64,000 bases of DNA, taken from NCBI GenBank assembly GCA_030272585.1, contig BSYQ01000008.1:3038001-3102000 (forward strand). The letters are read 5' to 3'. The position numbers and the translations under genes are program-made. The notes under the pieces were generated by a model. It worked only from the letters and a program-made list of their open reading frames with translations, ran no database searches and was not told the origin of the DNA. Positions 20,041 through 31,237 of the stretch are shown one piece after another (position 1 is the stretch's first letter; each line of letters begins with the position of its first letter). The DNA is from Bryopsis sp. KO-2023. Taxonomy: Eukaryota > Chlorophyta > Ulvophyceae > Bryopsidales > Bryopsidaceae.

Positions 20041-22347
20041 ACGAGGCTACGTCCAAGCGAGAGAAAGTCGGTGACCACTTTTCTCATTCCTGGTTTCGTT
20101 TCAGGAGTCTGGCTGGGCTGGATCTTCCACGGAATCGCAACGTTCTTTGAGGAAAAAGGTGTGTGAGGCCACAGAAAAGAACGAGTGTTTCAAAGCGGCA
20201 GTCCACCCCCACAAACGACATGCACCTTGCGCAGGGCCCAAGCTCAGTGCTGCCCCATGTTTTATGTAATCTTTACTGGCGACAAATTTTGCTACGGTTA
20301 ATGCCTTGGTGAAGCAGCATCAATCGAGGTCGAAACTATTGTGGAGTGAATGTGTGAACAACAAACACAGAGACCTCATCCTGTTTCTGTTCTGAACATA
20401 CCATGGTGTTTTTCTTGTGGCCACAAGTGGCAAAGCACTTTTCATCAAAGCATCAGTCTTTCATGCATCCATCTTTTTGGTAAATGTCTCCGGGACCTGT
20501 CCGGTTCGTATCGGCCAAGCACAACTTTTTTTGTTTTGCTTTTCTCAAGTCTGATTCTAAACAATGACAACACTTGATGGCATTTGAACAAATTGTGATG
20601 AGAGTTCTTCATTCTGATTCCCCAGGATCCCTCCGAGAAACTCGATCTAATCCAGCAGCATTCAACCATCCACGGATGAAAGACCAGAGCCTTGCAAGTT
20701 ATCGTGTAAGATTGAAACCTCTCTGCCTGTTAATTTCACTCTTGATTTGATCAGTCAGTAGTTTAGAACATTTGCATATATTATCGGTGGACATCACGGT
20801 ACTGTCCCAAAAAATGCTCAACACCTGAGAAGGCTGGCACCTAATATAATAATTATTGAGACTTCATATTAAGACGAACACATTTTTTTCCACTTTTGCA
20901 GTGTCTGTATGGTGGTAGATAGCGCAGCCCCACCTGCTAGACAAGTTTCATACACTTTTCACAAACCACCACACATAATCCCACGCCTCACTCAACATTG
21001 TTAAACCCACCAGAATCCCCAAAAGACTCACTGCCTGAGACATGGGGGGAGTGAAGCAGGGCCCCCGAACAATTGGTGAGCTTATTCTGGCAAGGGACAT
21101 GCATGGTCTCCAAGGTTTGCTGAGGGTTACTATGTTGATTAAAGTAACGCACCCTTTTCGTGTTTTGAGCCTTCACGCGGATCCAACAAGCGGGAGACAA
21201 AAAGTGAATACTATTCGTGGTACTGTTTGTAGCTGCAGGCACACGGCTCGCTTCTTCACGAATCTGGTTGACCCTGCTTCAGTGTTTGTTCGAGCTCACA
21301 CAAAGCCTAGATTAGACTAGGAATTCTTGCTGTCTATGGTTTATGAACCATGGACAATGACCATTGTAGAAACCCCACATTCTTGAGTTGCATGTGAACT
21401 TATTGAGCAAAACCTTGGCTCATGGTGGCAAATATAAGCTCGTGAAAATATGGAACATCGTGAGCATACAAGTGGTAGTTTTAGTTCAATTGGCAAAAAA
21501 TAAAGGCGGCTTTTTTCCCTCTGAGAGCAGCTTACATCCAGTTTAGGCAGGAAGAGGATGAACCCCACCCCAAAATACTCGACAAGAAGATTAAAGATCG
21601 ATGAAGCGTCAGTTCATTCAGTTTGGCTAAATTTTCCCTCCTGAACAGGAAAGTTCAGTTGATTTTCTCATTCCACGCGAAAAATCCCAAGAGTTCCTTT
21701 CACTTCCGTTGACTTCATAGTGGCCTTTTTTTCTCCGAAAATTGGTTGATTTTTTAAGGGCAATTTTTGGAACATCTCAAAATTAATTCAGTTTCTTTGT
21801 GGAAGAATTTTTGTTTGTTTCTTTGTTTTTTCAAATTGTTTTTTTTTTTTGCACTTGATTTGACACAATATTCCCATCCTCCTCCCTCGCCCCCAAAAAA
21901 ACTTCCACTCATGATGCCTAGCAAAAACTCCTTCATATTCGGCAGTTTTTCATTTTTCAGAAAAACAAGACCTATGTGAATATTGCTTCCAAGCCCAGGC
22001 CCAGCAATCACTGGTGACTTTGAATCAAACTCACTTGACCAACCGATCCAACATCTGAATTCATCCGTTTAATTTTTGGTTCTCGTCGTTTTTGCTGCAA
22101 CGATTCAATCATTAAAATCTTAGATGATTGTTTTTGGTGCAAAATCGAGAGGGATTTGATTCGATCGATCATGATTTTGCTTTTGATTTGATCGATGCAC
22201 AACAATGCATACACGTCAGATCTCTGATGCTGAAAAAGGTCACCATCACGGATAAGCCTCCCCGCTGAACGGAATAAAACGATTGGATTGCTGCAAGGAG
22301 ACATCATCCATCCACCCCTCTTCGCATCCCTCGTTTCAGTTTCCCTC
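20041..22347. other. Intergenic region; contains a probable hAT transposase remnant
   Basis: No confident host gene. Unassigned open stretches occur at 20988-21320 on both strands. The notable content is the hAT-like C-terminal fragment at 22170-22340(-), listed separately. The rest is AT-rich without recognised signals. Confidence 0.45.
22170..22340 (-). pseudogene. Probable hAT transposase C-terminal fragment
   Basis: A minus-strand frame reads NPIVLFRSAGRLIRDGDLFQ then RSDVYALLCIDQIKSK. This resembles the hAT dimerisation-domain end, where a conserved (F/L)S-AG-(I/L)-----R--L----V--L--L pattern occurs. No DDE residues or N-terminus are visible nearby, so it would be a small relic. It fits the presence of two non-autonomous hAT-like elements in the window. 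Confidence 0.4.
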
Positions 22348-23550
22348 ATGGATTGGAACGCTCCCCTGGCGTTGTGCATCTTGCTGGCCGTGGCTGGCGC
22401 TGCTAATGGGTCACGACCCTATGTTGCTGTTGGTGCGTATCGCCTGGAAACTCTTTGGTGTGGTTAGAATATTGGTTTGACGTTTCTTATGAAGGACTGA
22501 CGATGCGCGTCCATCGTAATGGTATCCTTCCCCGGTGAAAAAAAAAACAAACCTGTAAAGAGCCCTTTACGGTCCGTGCCGACGTCGTGCGCAAAGCGAT
22601 TCGCAATGATCCACTCAGAAAATTGCAGATTGATTTTGCGTCTCAATCCTCTCGAAACGTGTGGTCGATGTCTATTTGCCGTCTGATTAAAGAGTGGAGG
22701 TCCAGGATTTAACTGGGGTTGGTTTCCCAGAGCTCTTATTATTTTATTTTTTAAGGTTTTCCAGACCTCTTATTTTTTTTTTTCAATTCGAACGGTAGGT
22801 GTGGTGCCTACAAAGAATATGCTGCGACCAATGGAAACAGAGCGAATGAGACCTCCAGCAGTCCCTCCTCCGTCTGGCGCGGCAACTCCACCACCACCTC
22901 CTCCCGCCACCCCGGCTCCCCCACCACCTCCTCCTCCTGGCACTCCGCCCCCACCTCCTCCTCCCGGGACTCCGCCCCCACCGCCACCTCCTTCTCCCGG
23001 CACTCCGCCCCCACCACCTCCTCCTCCTCCTGGCACTCCGCCCCCACCTCCTCCTCCCGGGACTCCGCCCCCACCGCCACCTCCTTCTCCCGGCACTCCG
23101 CCCCCCCCACCTCCTCCTCCCGGCACTCCGGCTCCTCCCCCACCTCCTCCTCCCGCCACTCCGCCCCCACCACCTCCTCCCGGGACTCCGCCCCCACCGC
23201 CACCTCCTCCTCCCGCGACTCCTCCCCCACCACCTCCTCCTCCCGCCACTCCGGCTCCTCCCCCACCTCCTCCTCCAGGGACTCCACCTCCATCTCCTCC
23301 CCCCGGCACTCCGTCACCTCCTTCTCCCCCCGGCAATCCGCCCCCATCTCCACCTCCCGTCAATCCGCCCCCATCTCCTCCTCCTACCGGGACTCCGCCA
23401 CCTCCTCCTCTCAGCACCCCTCCTCCTCCTCCTCCTGGCACTCCGCCCCCACCTCCACCTCCTCCCCCCGCCACTGCGACTCCCCCTCCACCCCCTCCCA
23501 CCACTCCTCCCCCACCTACGCCCCCACTGTCAGTTGCAGTTATCGTCTGA
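22348..23550 (+). CDS. Secreted proline-rich (extensin/pherophorin-like) protein, two exons
   Basis: Exon 1 (22348-22432) encodes a signal peptide, MDWNAPLALCILLAVAGAANG, then SRPYVAV and ends at gtgcgt. Exon 2 (22799-23550) follows ggtag and continues in phase: GVVPTKNMLRPMETERMRPP, then about 220 residues of PPPPPP(P)-(A/G)TP repeats, ending PPLSVAVIV. Total 837 nt, 278 residues. Known: polyproline runs broken by Thr/Ala/Ser are the hydroxyproline-rich rods of algal and plant wall glycoproteins. The globular pherophorin domain is absent. Role inferred: extracellular matrix or cell wall. The 366-bp intron contains coding-like fragments (see findings), so a middle exon or a different 5' exon is possible. 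Confidence 0.65.
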
Positions 23551-24816
23551 GTGCAGCGTGAAGCATTCCAGGACATGAGACGATGACAATGTGAAGCACA
23601 CTCTCCATGTTTTTGCATGCAGTTTCCATGAGGGGTATCACTTCATGATTAGCAGCCACATGAGCTGATTGAAGCCTATTCAGGTTCGATTTTGTATGTG
23701 ATTCCGAAGTTGCATGGCAGCAGCTGCTATCAGTTCTTTTTGTAGCATGGGGTGATGGTCTCGCAACATTGATTCATGATATTACCATTGTGTATTTGAA
23801 GCGAAGAGGCGGATTGGTGGGTGTCTTCCGCTCAAAATTTTGATCCATTTTTTTGCTTGGTATGTATGAACTGTAAATTTGTAAACAATACTTTTGATGT
23901 TGTGATGCTCTCAAGCTGCAGCCTCTTGTTCAGGCCCAACATTCAGGCCCAACAGCACCTTGGATTTTATTGCTGGTTTAGTGAGTGAGAAAGGGTTAAA
24001 TGCTTAGTGAGTGTGAGTGCTGTATGTTCACTGTGCAGCTGTAACATGCGGAGAAGAGGTCCAAAAGAGTGTTACAGCCAACGAAGGAATCCTTCACTCA
24101 CTCTCCAATTGGAAGTCGCACTCAAAATCCATAAAAATCAACTTACACATCAGCTGACTTAAAGCCAGTTCCTGAGTTTTCAATGAAGAGTTAGTCTAGC
24201 AAAAGAAACATTATATGGCAAAGAATTAGAACGAAGCAGGAGAGCTGCAGCTGGTTGACAATAAGCATGGAAATGTGACTAGCAAGATTTCAACAAAACT
24301 TGCATTTTTCACCTCTCGTCGATCGGGGTAAGTCTGTTCCTCAAATTTTCAGGTCCTCCCCACTTGAAAGTGGGCTTCGCATTCCCCAAGACCACCACAG
24401 AGTTTCCACCAGTCTCAGAATTCGTAACCGATCTCACGTTTTGCTATCATGGTTGATTCAGAAATTCATGCAGTTCAAGATCTTGACTATGGCTTGCATC
24501 TTTGATGTTGATGTAAAATCTGCTATTTTTCTCATGTTCTATTCTTGTTTATTAAAGAGGAGGACCCCTTTTCATTCTTGATCATGTCGTGGTCTGAAAG
24601 TTGCCCAACTTCTGGGCAAAAGCTCGGCTAGGAACCCAGCTGGTTGGTTGGGATGTTATTGAATGGTTGTGGCTCGGGTGGCATATCTGTAATTTGCTTG
24701 TGTTGATTTGTAGAAGAGACTCTCCGTTTTGCCTTTCTTTTTGCCGACTCATACAGAGTGTTCCCCCAGTCCAATCTCTTCACCTTATTATCCACATTGA
24801 GTTCACAATTCTGACA
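23551..24816. other. Intergenic region with no recognised feature
   Basis: AT-rich unique-looking sequence between the Pro-rich gene and the start of the segmental duplication. No coding motifs, RNA genes or repeats were recognised apart from short homopolymers. Confidence 0.5.
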
Positions 24817-25611
24817 GATGCTGTCGTGTGTGAAAGAATAAGTGGAAATGTGCAATATATTTTGGGCAGGGAAAGGGGGTGTTTGAAATTTCCCTTTAAA
24901 GGGATTCATTATGCTTCCGAATTTTTTTCCGTAGAACCAAACCAAACCAAACCAAGAATTAGATAACTTTTTTTTCCCCGTAAAAGCTTTTACCTTTGAA
25001 GAAAATGGACGGGGAATCGAGTTGAATGGTGGTTGGTATTGTTTTTTGGTGATGTAGGCTTGCTTGATTCGATCAATTTTGTGCAAACGAAAATAAAATA
25101 CATGAGACATCTTCACTTGAAAGCATAAACAACTGAAAAAAGGTAGAAGCTACCGAACATTTGACTTTTTTTTTTTTCTTTTGGTGTTCTTTTCGAAAAA
25201 ATCTATGACACTTGATTTTCAGGAGTGTGTTGGCTGCATGATAATAATTGTACCCTTGATCTTAAAAAAATGTTATTACATGCTCTTTTTGGTTGAAAAA
25301 CAATTTGGTGACACAAGAAAAGATCACTTCATACTTATAAAGGGATTAGGATTCAAACCCATGACCTCAAGACTTTGGGAAAATTTAATGTCCAACTGCC
25401 CTTGTCACAGGACCGTGATTCAGATTCTGTGTGCATGTTGCAGTATGGCCAAACTACTCATCCATTTCCATCTCGTGTGCATCATGACTGAGAATTTTCT
25501 GATTGTCTCATATGGAAAACAAACAGAGTATTCTTAAAAAAGAGTTGGACCTAAATATAGATCTCGGCATAGTGGGTCGAGTTTTTTTGGAGGACGCCGT
25601 TTCCAAGGCGA

Positions 25612-25668
25612 GAAAGCACGACTAGACGCGAGAGGGAGAGCCTGCTACAACCGTCTAGTCGCGCTTTG
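25612..25668. promoter_or_regulatory. Conserved stem-forming block and downstream TGACGTCA, upstream of (PVPAP)n gene 1
   Basis: aaagcacgactagacg and cgtctagtcgcgcttt are separated by about 22 bases and can pair; the block is preserved in copy 2 (46257-46312). About 115 bp downstream lies a perfect palindromic TGACGTCA (25780-25787; copy 2 46424-46431), a classic bZIP/CRE-type site. Regulatory function is inferred from conservation and motif only. Confidence 0.4.
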
Positions 25669-25815
25669 TCGCGTCGAAAGCGGTGGCCTGGCGAAATACT
25701 GGGAGCTAATTACAGATCTCGACCTCACAGGGTCTATCTATTGTGTGGGAGCACCTTTTTCGACGGTGCAAATCGCGACTGACGTCAAGGAGACACTCTA
25801 TCGAGCTCTTGCACA

Positions 25816-26744
25816 GTCGCTCCCAGGGTTTTTTTTAGTGGCGTTTAGCCGCCAATGTGGCGGAAAAAAACAAAATTGGGCCAAATGTGGCGGAATATAT
25901 ATTAAAAAACAAGGTGTGAAACGCCACTATTTCAGAGCCAATATGCCACTCAGTGAAATCGACACACGAGAAATCGCTGAAATCGCCATTGTGGCCAGCA
26001 AAAAATATCGGAAATAAAGTCGAATCGCCAGAGACCCTTCAAAGGTGATCGATAACACCTGCGCACAGGATTGCATCAGAACTTATTATACTTAGGCTTC
26101 TGCGTATGTAATTTTTGGTTTGGTTTGGTTTGGTGCGTCAGAACTCCCTGTTTCGCAGTGTGACGCGCTGCATGTTGTACCACATCACACTTAGTAATAG
26201 AGCCCGCCAGAAGTGGGCTGCGCTGCTGGTGGTGGCTATCACTATCGTTTGTAAGGATATTGTTCTGATGAATTAGCAGCAGTAAGAGCATCTCCACCGC
26301 GGAGCTCATCCTGATCTCAACTCGCGCACTTGTGAGCGAATCGCCAACCAACCAAAAAATACATGCGCAGCAGCCCACGATTCGTGCGAGAGAATCGCGA
26401 CTATCGTCGCAAATACGTAGCAAATTTACGTGATTTTCGAGCGGATGTAGTGAGGCGCGCCTCATTTTTACCCCCCGAAATGCGGTGGGGCTCTTGAGGA
26501 GATTTTCTAGATGGAATATTTCGGGCATACGTGTCCAAAAACTGTTTTTTTAAGACTTTATAGAATACTATTGCATAAAAAGTAAAAAAAGCCACGAGAC
26601 CAAGCATGACGCCACATTGGCTTGAAAAAAAAATTTCAAAAAGCCCCTTAACGCCACAACGTGGCGGAAAAAAAAATAAAAAAGAGTAGAAAAAAGCCAA
26701 GTGACTTGAAGCTCCGAGTGCTTAGGAAAATCACTGGTCGCTCC
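25816..26744. mobile_element. Non-autonomous hAT-like element, 913 bp, with 8-bp target duplication
   Basis: The element is 25824-26736, starting CAGGGTTTTTTTTAG and ending CTTAGGAAAATCACTG (imperfect inverted ends CAG-G-TTTT). It is flanked by GTCGCTCC at 25816-25823 and 26737-26744. Copy 2 of the duplication has the empty site with a single GTCGCTCC (about 46454). Subterminal motifs repeat in both orientations: ccaatgtggcgg and ccaaatgtggcgg at the left, cgccacattgg and cgccacaacgtggcgg at the right, as expected for transposase-binding sites. No transposase frame is present. Confidence 0.85.
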
Positions 26745-27386
26745 CCGTGCTTGGACGAGAGTTTTGCTGGTTGTGTTGTGTTGTGCTTAATTTATCGAGT
26801 GGTAGTTTTTCTTTCTTTCTTTTCTTTCTTTGTTTTTCGTTGTTGTTTCTTCCTATTCCATTTCTCTTCAAAAGTGTTTCTTCGAGACGAAAAGTGGCCC
26901 GTAGGCGAGCGATCGCAAAGCGGAAACGCAAGCCGGGTTTTTCCCGCCTTGTATTCATGCATCCACAGCTGTGGAACTATAGAGTTTTTTCCGCTGCGGC
27001 CACGCAGGCCTGTCTCACGTTTCCAAGGACGCCCAAGTCCGAGACCACAACCTATCACCGTCTCACCGCGTCTCACGATGTGGGAACCGCTGAAACGACC
27101 CTGTGACCGACTCCGACGGACCCCGGGTATCCGAGCACATAAAAGCCCTCGCCCAGTCGAGCTCGTCGCGTTTGTCTTTCCTACAAAGAGGGGTACAGCG
27201 GCAGCGGCAAAGTGATGGCCTCGCGGGACGAGCCCAGGTGAAGAACGTTTGGGGGGGAAATGTGTTTGTTTTGAGTGCGATATGGGAGACGGAATGTCGG
27301 GCATGCGGTTCCTTCGTGACGTGATGGGGGAAGGCATCCGTGGCGGATCTTGCTGAGCACGTACGTTTGTACCGCCACTGAGTAAG

Positions 27387-27393
27387 TATAAAT
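27387..27393 (+). promoter_or_regulatory. TATA box of (PVPAP)n gene 1
   Basis: TATAAAT, 96 bp before the ATG at 27483 and preceded by gcacgtacgtttgtaccgcc. The same box and surroundings occur before gene 2 (47085-47091). An alternative box, acataaaagccc, lies about 250 bp further upstream in both copies. Confidence 0.6.
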
Positions 27394-27482
27394 GGCTGGG
27401 GCACTGAACGTATCCTTGCAAAAGTTTTGCCAAGAACTCATACAGCCTACAAGAAAAACGTTTTTTCTCGTCGAAAGCAAAT

Positions 27483-29015
27483 ATGTCTCGCTGGGCTTGC
27501 GTACTGTTGTGTTTGGCTTTGTGCAGCTGCGCATATGCCGACCGCTCTCTGTCCACCTATGGTAAGATGCGTTACTGCACAGTGGGAGCTCTGGTTATGG
27601 AATCGCTATCGATCGACTTGCAGTTTTTTTCGGTATGGAACACTCAGCGGTGTCTCTGTTTTCAGGCAAAAAATTCTTGAGGCCTTTGGGCAAGGGCAGC
27701 GACAACAGTGATGACGACGACAGTGGTTCTGGAAGACCCGGTGGCCCAGGGGGTTCAGGAAGCGGTAAAGGCAGCGGTTCAGGAAACGGAAAAGGCAGCG
27801 GCAACAGTGGTTCTGGAAGACCCGGAGCCCCAGGGGGTTCAGGAAGTGGTAAAGACAGCGGTTCTGGAAACGGTAAAGGAAGCGGCAACAGTGGCTCCGG
27901 AAGGCCAACGAGACCCGGAACGCCAGTTCCCACTGTCCCCGCTGTTCCAGTCCCCGCACCAGTCCCTGCACCAGTCCCCGCACCAGTTCCTGCACCAGTC
28001 CCCGCACCCATCCCTGCACCGGTCCCCGCACCCATCCCCGCCCCAGTCCCCGCCCCAGTCCCCGCACCCATCCCTGCACCAGTCCCCGCACCCATCCCTG
28101 CACCAGTCCCCGCACCAATCCCGGCACCAGTTCCTGCACCAGTTCCTGCACCTATCCCCGCCCCAGTTCCTGCACCAATCCCCGCACCCATCCCCGCACC
28201 AGTCCCCGCACCCATCCCCGCCCCAGTCCCAACACCAGTCCCCGGACCAGTTCCCACACCAATCCCAGGACCAGTTCCCACTCCAGTCCCTGGCGTGCCA
28301 ATCCCAATCATCCCTGGACCTGGACCTATTGTTGGCATCCCTGGTCCTATCACGCCTGGTAAGGACAACGGATGCGAAACGGCTGTTGTTGCTGTATATT
28401 GAACCTGTGGGACCATTGCGAACTAATCTTGTGTGTCGATTCTGAACAGGTATTATCTCAAGCTCCGGGATTACTGGAAGTGGAATTACTCAAGTAGGAT
28501 CTGGCTCCACGTCGTCCAACGGCTCTGGTTCCACTCTCTCGACCAAGACCAACGGTGGTCTCGCCGCTGCTGAAGGCAACCAAAATGTGGCCGCCCAGGG
28601 CAACACCGGTGCCGGACAGGCCACTCTCGGAGGATTTGCGGACGTCCGAACTCGTGAGTAATATCACGCACTATGATGTATCAGTACTCACCAACCCTCC
28701 CACATCCCACTAAACTCCACTGTAAAACTGGCAGTGGGTCTTCTGCTTGCTACTGTGCGGATGTTGTCGAGTTGTGTTTCTCATATCCCCTGGACGTTTG
28801 ACGCAGTTGATGGAGGCTCGTTCAGCACCAGCGTCGGGGATGGTTCGTCTGCCTTCCAGTTCGGCGGTGCCGGTAGCGGTGCGGCCACCACCGAAGGAAC
28901 CTTCCTGTCCACTCCATCTTTGTCGACCGGTTCCTTTAAGGGCACCGCAAAAGCTGATGGAACTGACAGTACCGGAACCGCGTCCAGCTTCTCACTCACC
29001 AGCGTCGACCCATAG
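27483..29015 (+). CDS. Secreted (PVPAP)n Gly/Ser/Pro-rich wall-type protein 1, four exons
   Basis: Exons 27483-27561, 27666-28358, 28450-28653 and 28807-29015 (TAG); every intron is phase 1; 1,185 nt, 394 residues. Signal peptide [19 protein letters not shown], then DRSLSTYG. Exon 2 encodes [18 protein letters not shown], a [20 protein letters not shown] linker region and a long (V/I)PAP rod of P(V/I)PAP units ending [19 protein letters not shown]. Exons 3 and 4 encode a Gly/Ser/Thr/Ala-rich C-terminal region ([36 protein letters not shown]) without Cys. The regular VPAP rod is extensin-like and probably hydroxylated; an extracellular structural role is inferred. It has a TATA box and an AATAAA at 29057. 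Near-identical to the gene at 47183-48746. Confidence 0.82.
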
Positions 29016-30002
29016 ATATTTGCTTACCACGAGACGAACGATTTTTCTTGCACATGAATAAAACCTTCGCGCGTCAACCAGCGAGCGAAGAGAGGCTGTT
29101 TTTTTTTTTTTTTTAAATGGTCTCAATCATGGTTTTTGGAAATTTTTTCTTGAGAATTCATATATCTTGGAAATGTAGTTGTACTAGATATGTACAGCTT
29201 CGAATAACAGAAAGGATGGGCTGCCAACTTTTTTTTTTTTTATGGAAAAGGCAGATCTTTCAACAGGCATTTGATTGTTCAGATGCAATAAGCTTCTTGT
29301 CAAACACATTTGGCCAATGTAAGAATAAGAAAACAAAGCTTGAATTTCAATCGATTGTGTGTGGCACTTCTATATTGTTGTGAAGAATATCTTACCTGTT
29401 TGTCTAAATGCTACATTGGTATTGATTTTATTCAGTCCAACACACTGCTTTCTGGATCAGCTGACAGTAGAAGTAAAATTTTCTGATGAATTGTGCATGA
29501 ATTATGACACTATCTTCTTCTGAGTACATTTAAGGATGGAGTTTTTTATGTTTCGAGAAGGTGTGGTTCATGTTCGTTTTATTTCTGCTGAGCACCTTCA
29601 TACAAAAATGCCCTTGAAAGGTAAATATCATATAGCCTCCTTATTTCTAAAAGAAGCAAACGAAATATGATGAACACCAAAAATTAATATTGTCTGGCTG
29701 AAATTTTTTTGACTGTAAAAATTACCTCACTGTAAAATGCTCATTTTTGGGACAATAGATTGAAAAATAAAGGACAGGCAGGTGACCATACATATTCTGG
29801 AAAAGAAAGAAGTTGTGAAAAGTTTACAGATCTCATGATAAGACAAACTTCATATATGGAGCCCATCATTCTTTGTTGCTGAATCAGTACCAATCAATCT
29901 AACTTTGACCTTTCTACACACACACACAGTTTTCAACCTCATCCTCTTTTATCTGCAGTAGATACAAAAATTTCTAGCTCGCTCATGGTGTCGAACACTC
30001 TA
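29016..30002. other. 3' flank of wall-protein gene 1, part of the duplication
   Basis: It holds the AATAAA signal (29057-29062) and then AT-rich DNA that is well conserved with 48747-49704 although it encodes nothing recognisable. No gene is seen. Confidence 0.6.
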
Positions 30003-31146
30003 TCAGCATGAGGCTCCAATTTTTTCTCTGGGAAAAGAAGTGGTTATCCCAACAGTGTAAGCCCCAGCAGCTTCCCCAGCCTTCAACCCATTTATCAAAT
30101 CTTCGATTACAAGCGAACGACTCGGGTTTCTGCATTCCAGCCGCCGAAGCACCTCAATATAGATATCAGGCGCTGGCTTCCCTCTATTCACCTATGTATG
30201 AAAAAAATAAAACACAGAAGCTTGCTACTGTGGCAAGTCCTTGTTCAGATTGGGAAAATGGCCACCCATGCTGCAGTTTTCGGCTTTGATTTCGATTTTC
30301 AACAAATTTCTGTTGGGAAAATGCGGAAAAACCACAAAATAAACAGAGAAAAGAAAAGCGAGGCTTACCATTTTAGCGCTCACGATTTTATGGTCAGGAA
30401 ATGAACCAGACAGGCCTGCTGATTGTATATTGCGATTGATTTTCTCCGGAGACCCTGAGGAGCCAACTCCAAAGGGCACCCCGAAAGCCATCAGTTTTTT
30501 GATCAACTCGGTTACTCCAGGGAACGCTGAAGTTCCGGCCGCTGTCATTTCTTTGTATGCTTTCTCCTTGGCGATGGAGACCTTAGTCAGCAGTGCTTCT
30601 ATGTCTTCCATCCAGTCAGTCTCGTCTTTGAGTAGAAAAGACGAGACACATCGAATGCAAAAAAAAAAAAAAAAGAACAAGGAAAAATCAAGCTTGAAAA
30701 GACTCTTTTTTTGAATTAAAAAATCGGGGACAGAAACAAAAAGCATGAAGATATTCCTGCTTTTTTTTTCATTTTTTTCTTAATGGACCGTTAATTCTGT
30801 GAATTGCTAACCGGGGGGGAGGAATATTTTAACCTTTTTTTTTGGGGGGGGGGGAATGAACGCACTTTTTCCAATTTTTTCCCGTACGAAAATGATCAGC
30901 TGATGAATCTCATGAAACAGGTTGACAAGGCCCGAATTTTTATTTTATTTTTTTTTTGTGTGGAAATTTCCGACGGTTCACCTTTCATAGATTCATGCAT
31001 AATGCTCCAGACAAATTGAATGTCCATTCCAAAAACTTCATTAAAATCTGTAGGAAATTGATGCGGAATGTCGACCCCAGTGGCTTCCAGAATGCCCAAC
31101 CTCAAAGCCTCGAAAATAAAAGAGTCGAAACCTCGTGACCCAGAAT
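30003..31146 (-). CDS. HAD-superfamily hydrolase, three 3' exons (5' end not found)
   Basis: Exons 30982-31146, 30369-30625 and 30003-30191, joined by phase 1 and phase 0 introns. Motif II is GVGSSGSPEKI (Ser after a hydrophobic strand), motif III is RGKPAPDIY (Lys) and motif IV is LVIEDLINGLKAGEAAG (acidic ED...N). Cap helices are in the first exon (FDSFIFEALRLGILEATGVDIP). Known: HAD hydrolases of this subclass dephosphorylate small phosphorylated metabolites such as sugar phosphates. The nucleophile motif DxDGT should precede DSGSRGFDSF but is absent: the next upstream exon-like DNA belongs to the phosphatase gene and offers no DxD in a matching frame. So either a short 5' exon was missed or the gene is truncated. 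Confidence 0.7.
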
Positions 31147-31237
31147 CTAAAAATAGAAAAAAAAGAAGAAAGGAAATTATGCAATTAAAAAAAAGGGAAA
31201 GAAAACACCTTGTTTTTAAGAAGAAGTGTACACATGT

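Larger units (their letters stand above)
24817..29994. repeat. Segmental duplication, copy 1 (direct; partner 42008-49704)
   Basis: It starts at agatgctgtc and ends at ctcgctcatggtgtcga; after these the copies diverge. It includes the flanking DNA, promoter, complete (PVPAP)n gene and about 1 kb of 3' flank. Identity is very high across the gene, with the repeat-rich exon differing by whole repeats. Relative to copy 2 it has an extra 913-bp hAT-like element (25824-26736) but lacks the ~2.6 kb and ~1 kb insertions of copy 2. The right end lies 9 bp from the stop codon of the HAD-like gene. Confidence 0.88.

Noticed and set aside
22770..23618. Long minus-strand Gly-rich frame opposite the Pro-rich exon
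   Set aside because: It is the complement of the CCN repeats. It has no signal peptide or splice context, whereas the plus-strand gene has both.
26792..27556. Long minus-strand frames in the wall-gene promoter region (also 46730-47344)
   Set aside because: The two copies diverge in frame length and sequence through indels, and the region carries TATA boxes for the plus-strand genes. No protein motif.
27595..28416. Minus-strand (GAGT/GMGA)n frame opposite wall-protein gene 1 (and 47296-48105 opposite gene 2)
   Set aside because: Mirror of the VPAP repeat; it crosses intron 2's edge and lacks any start context.
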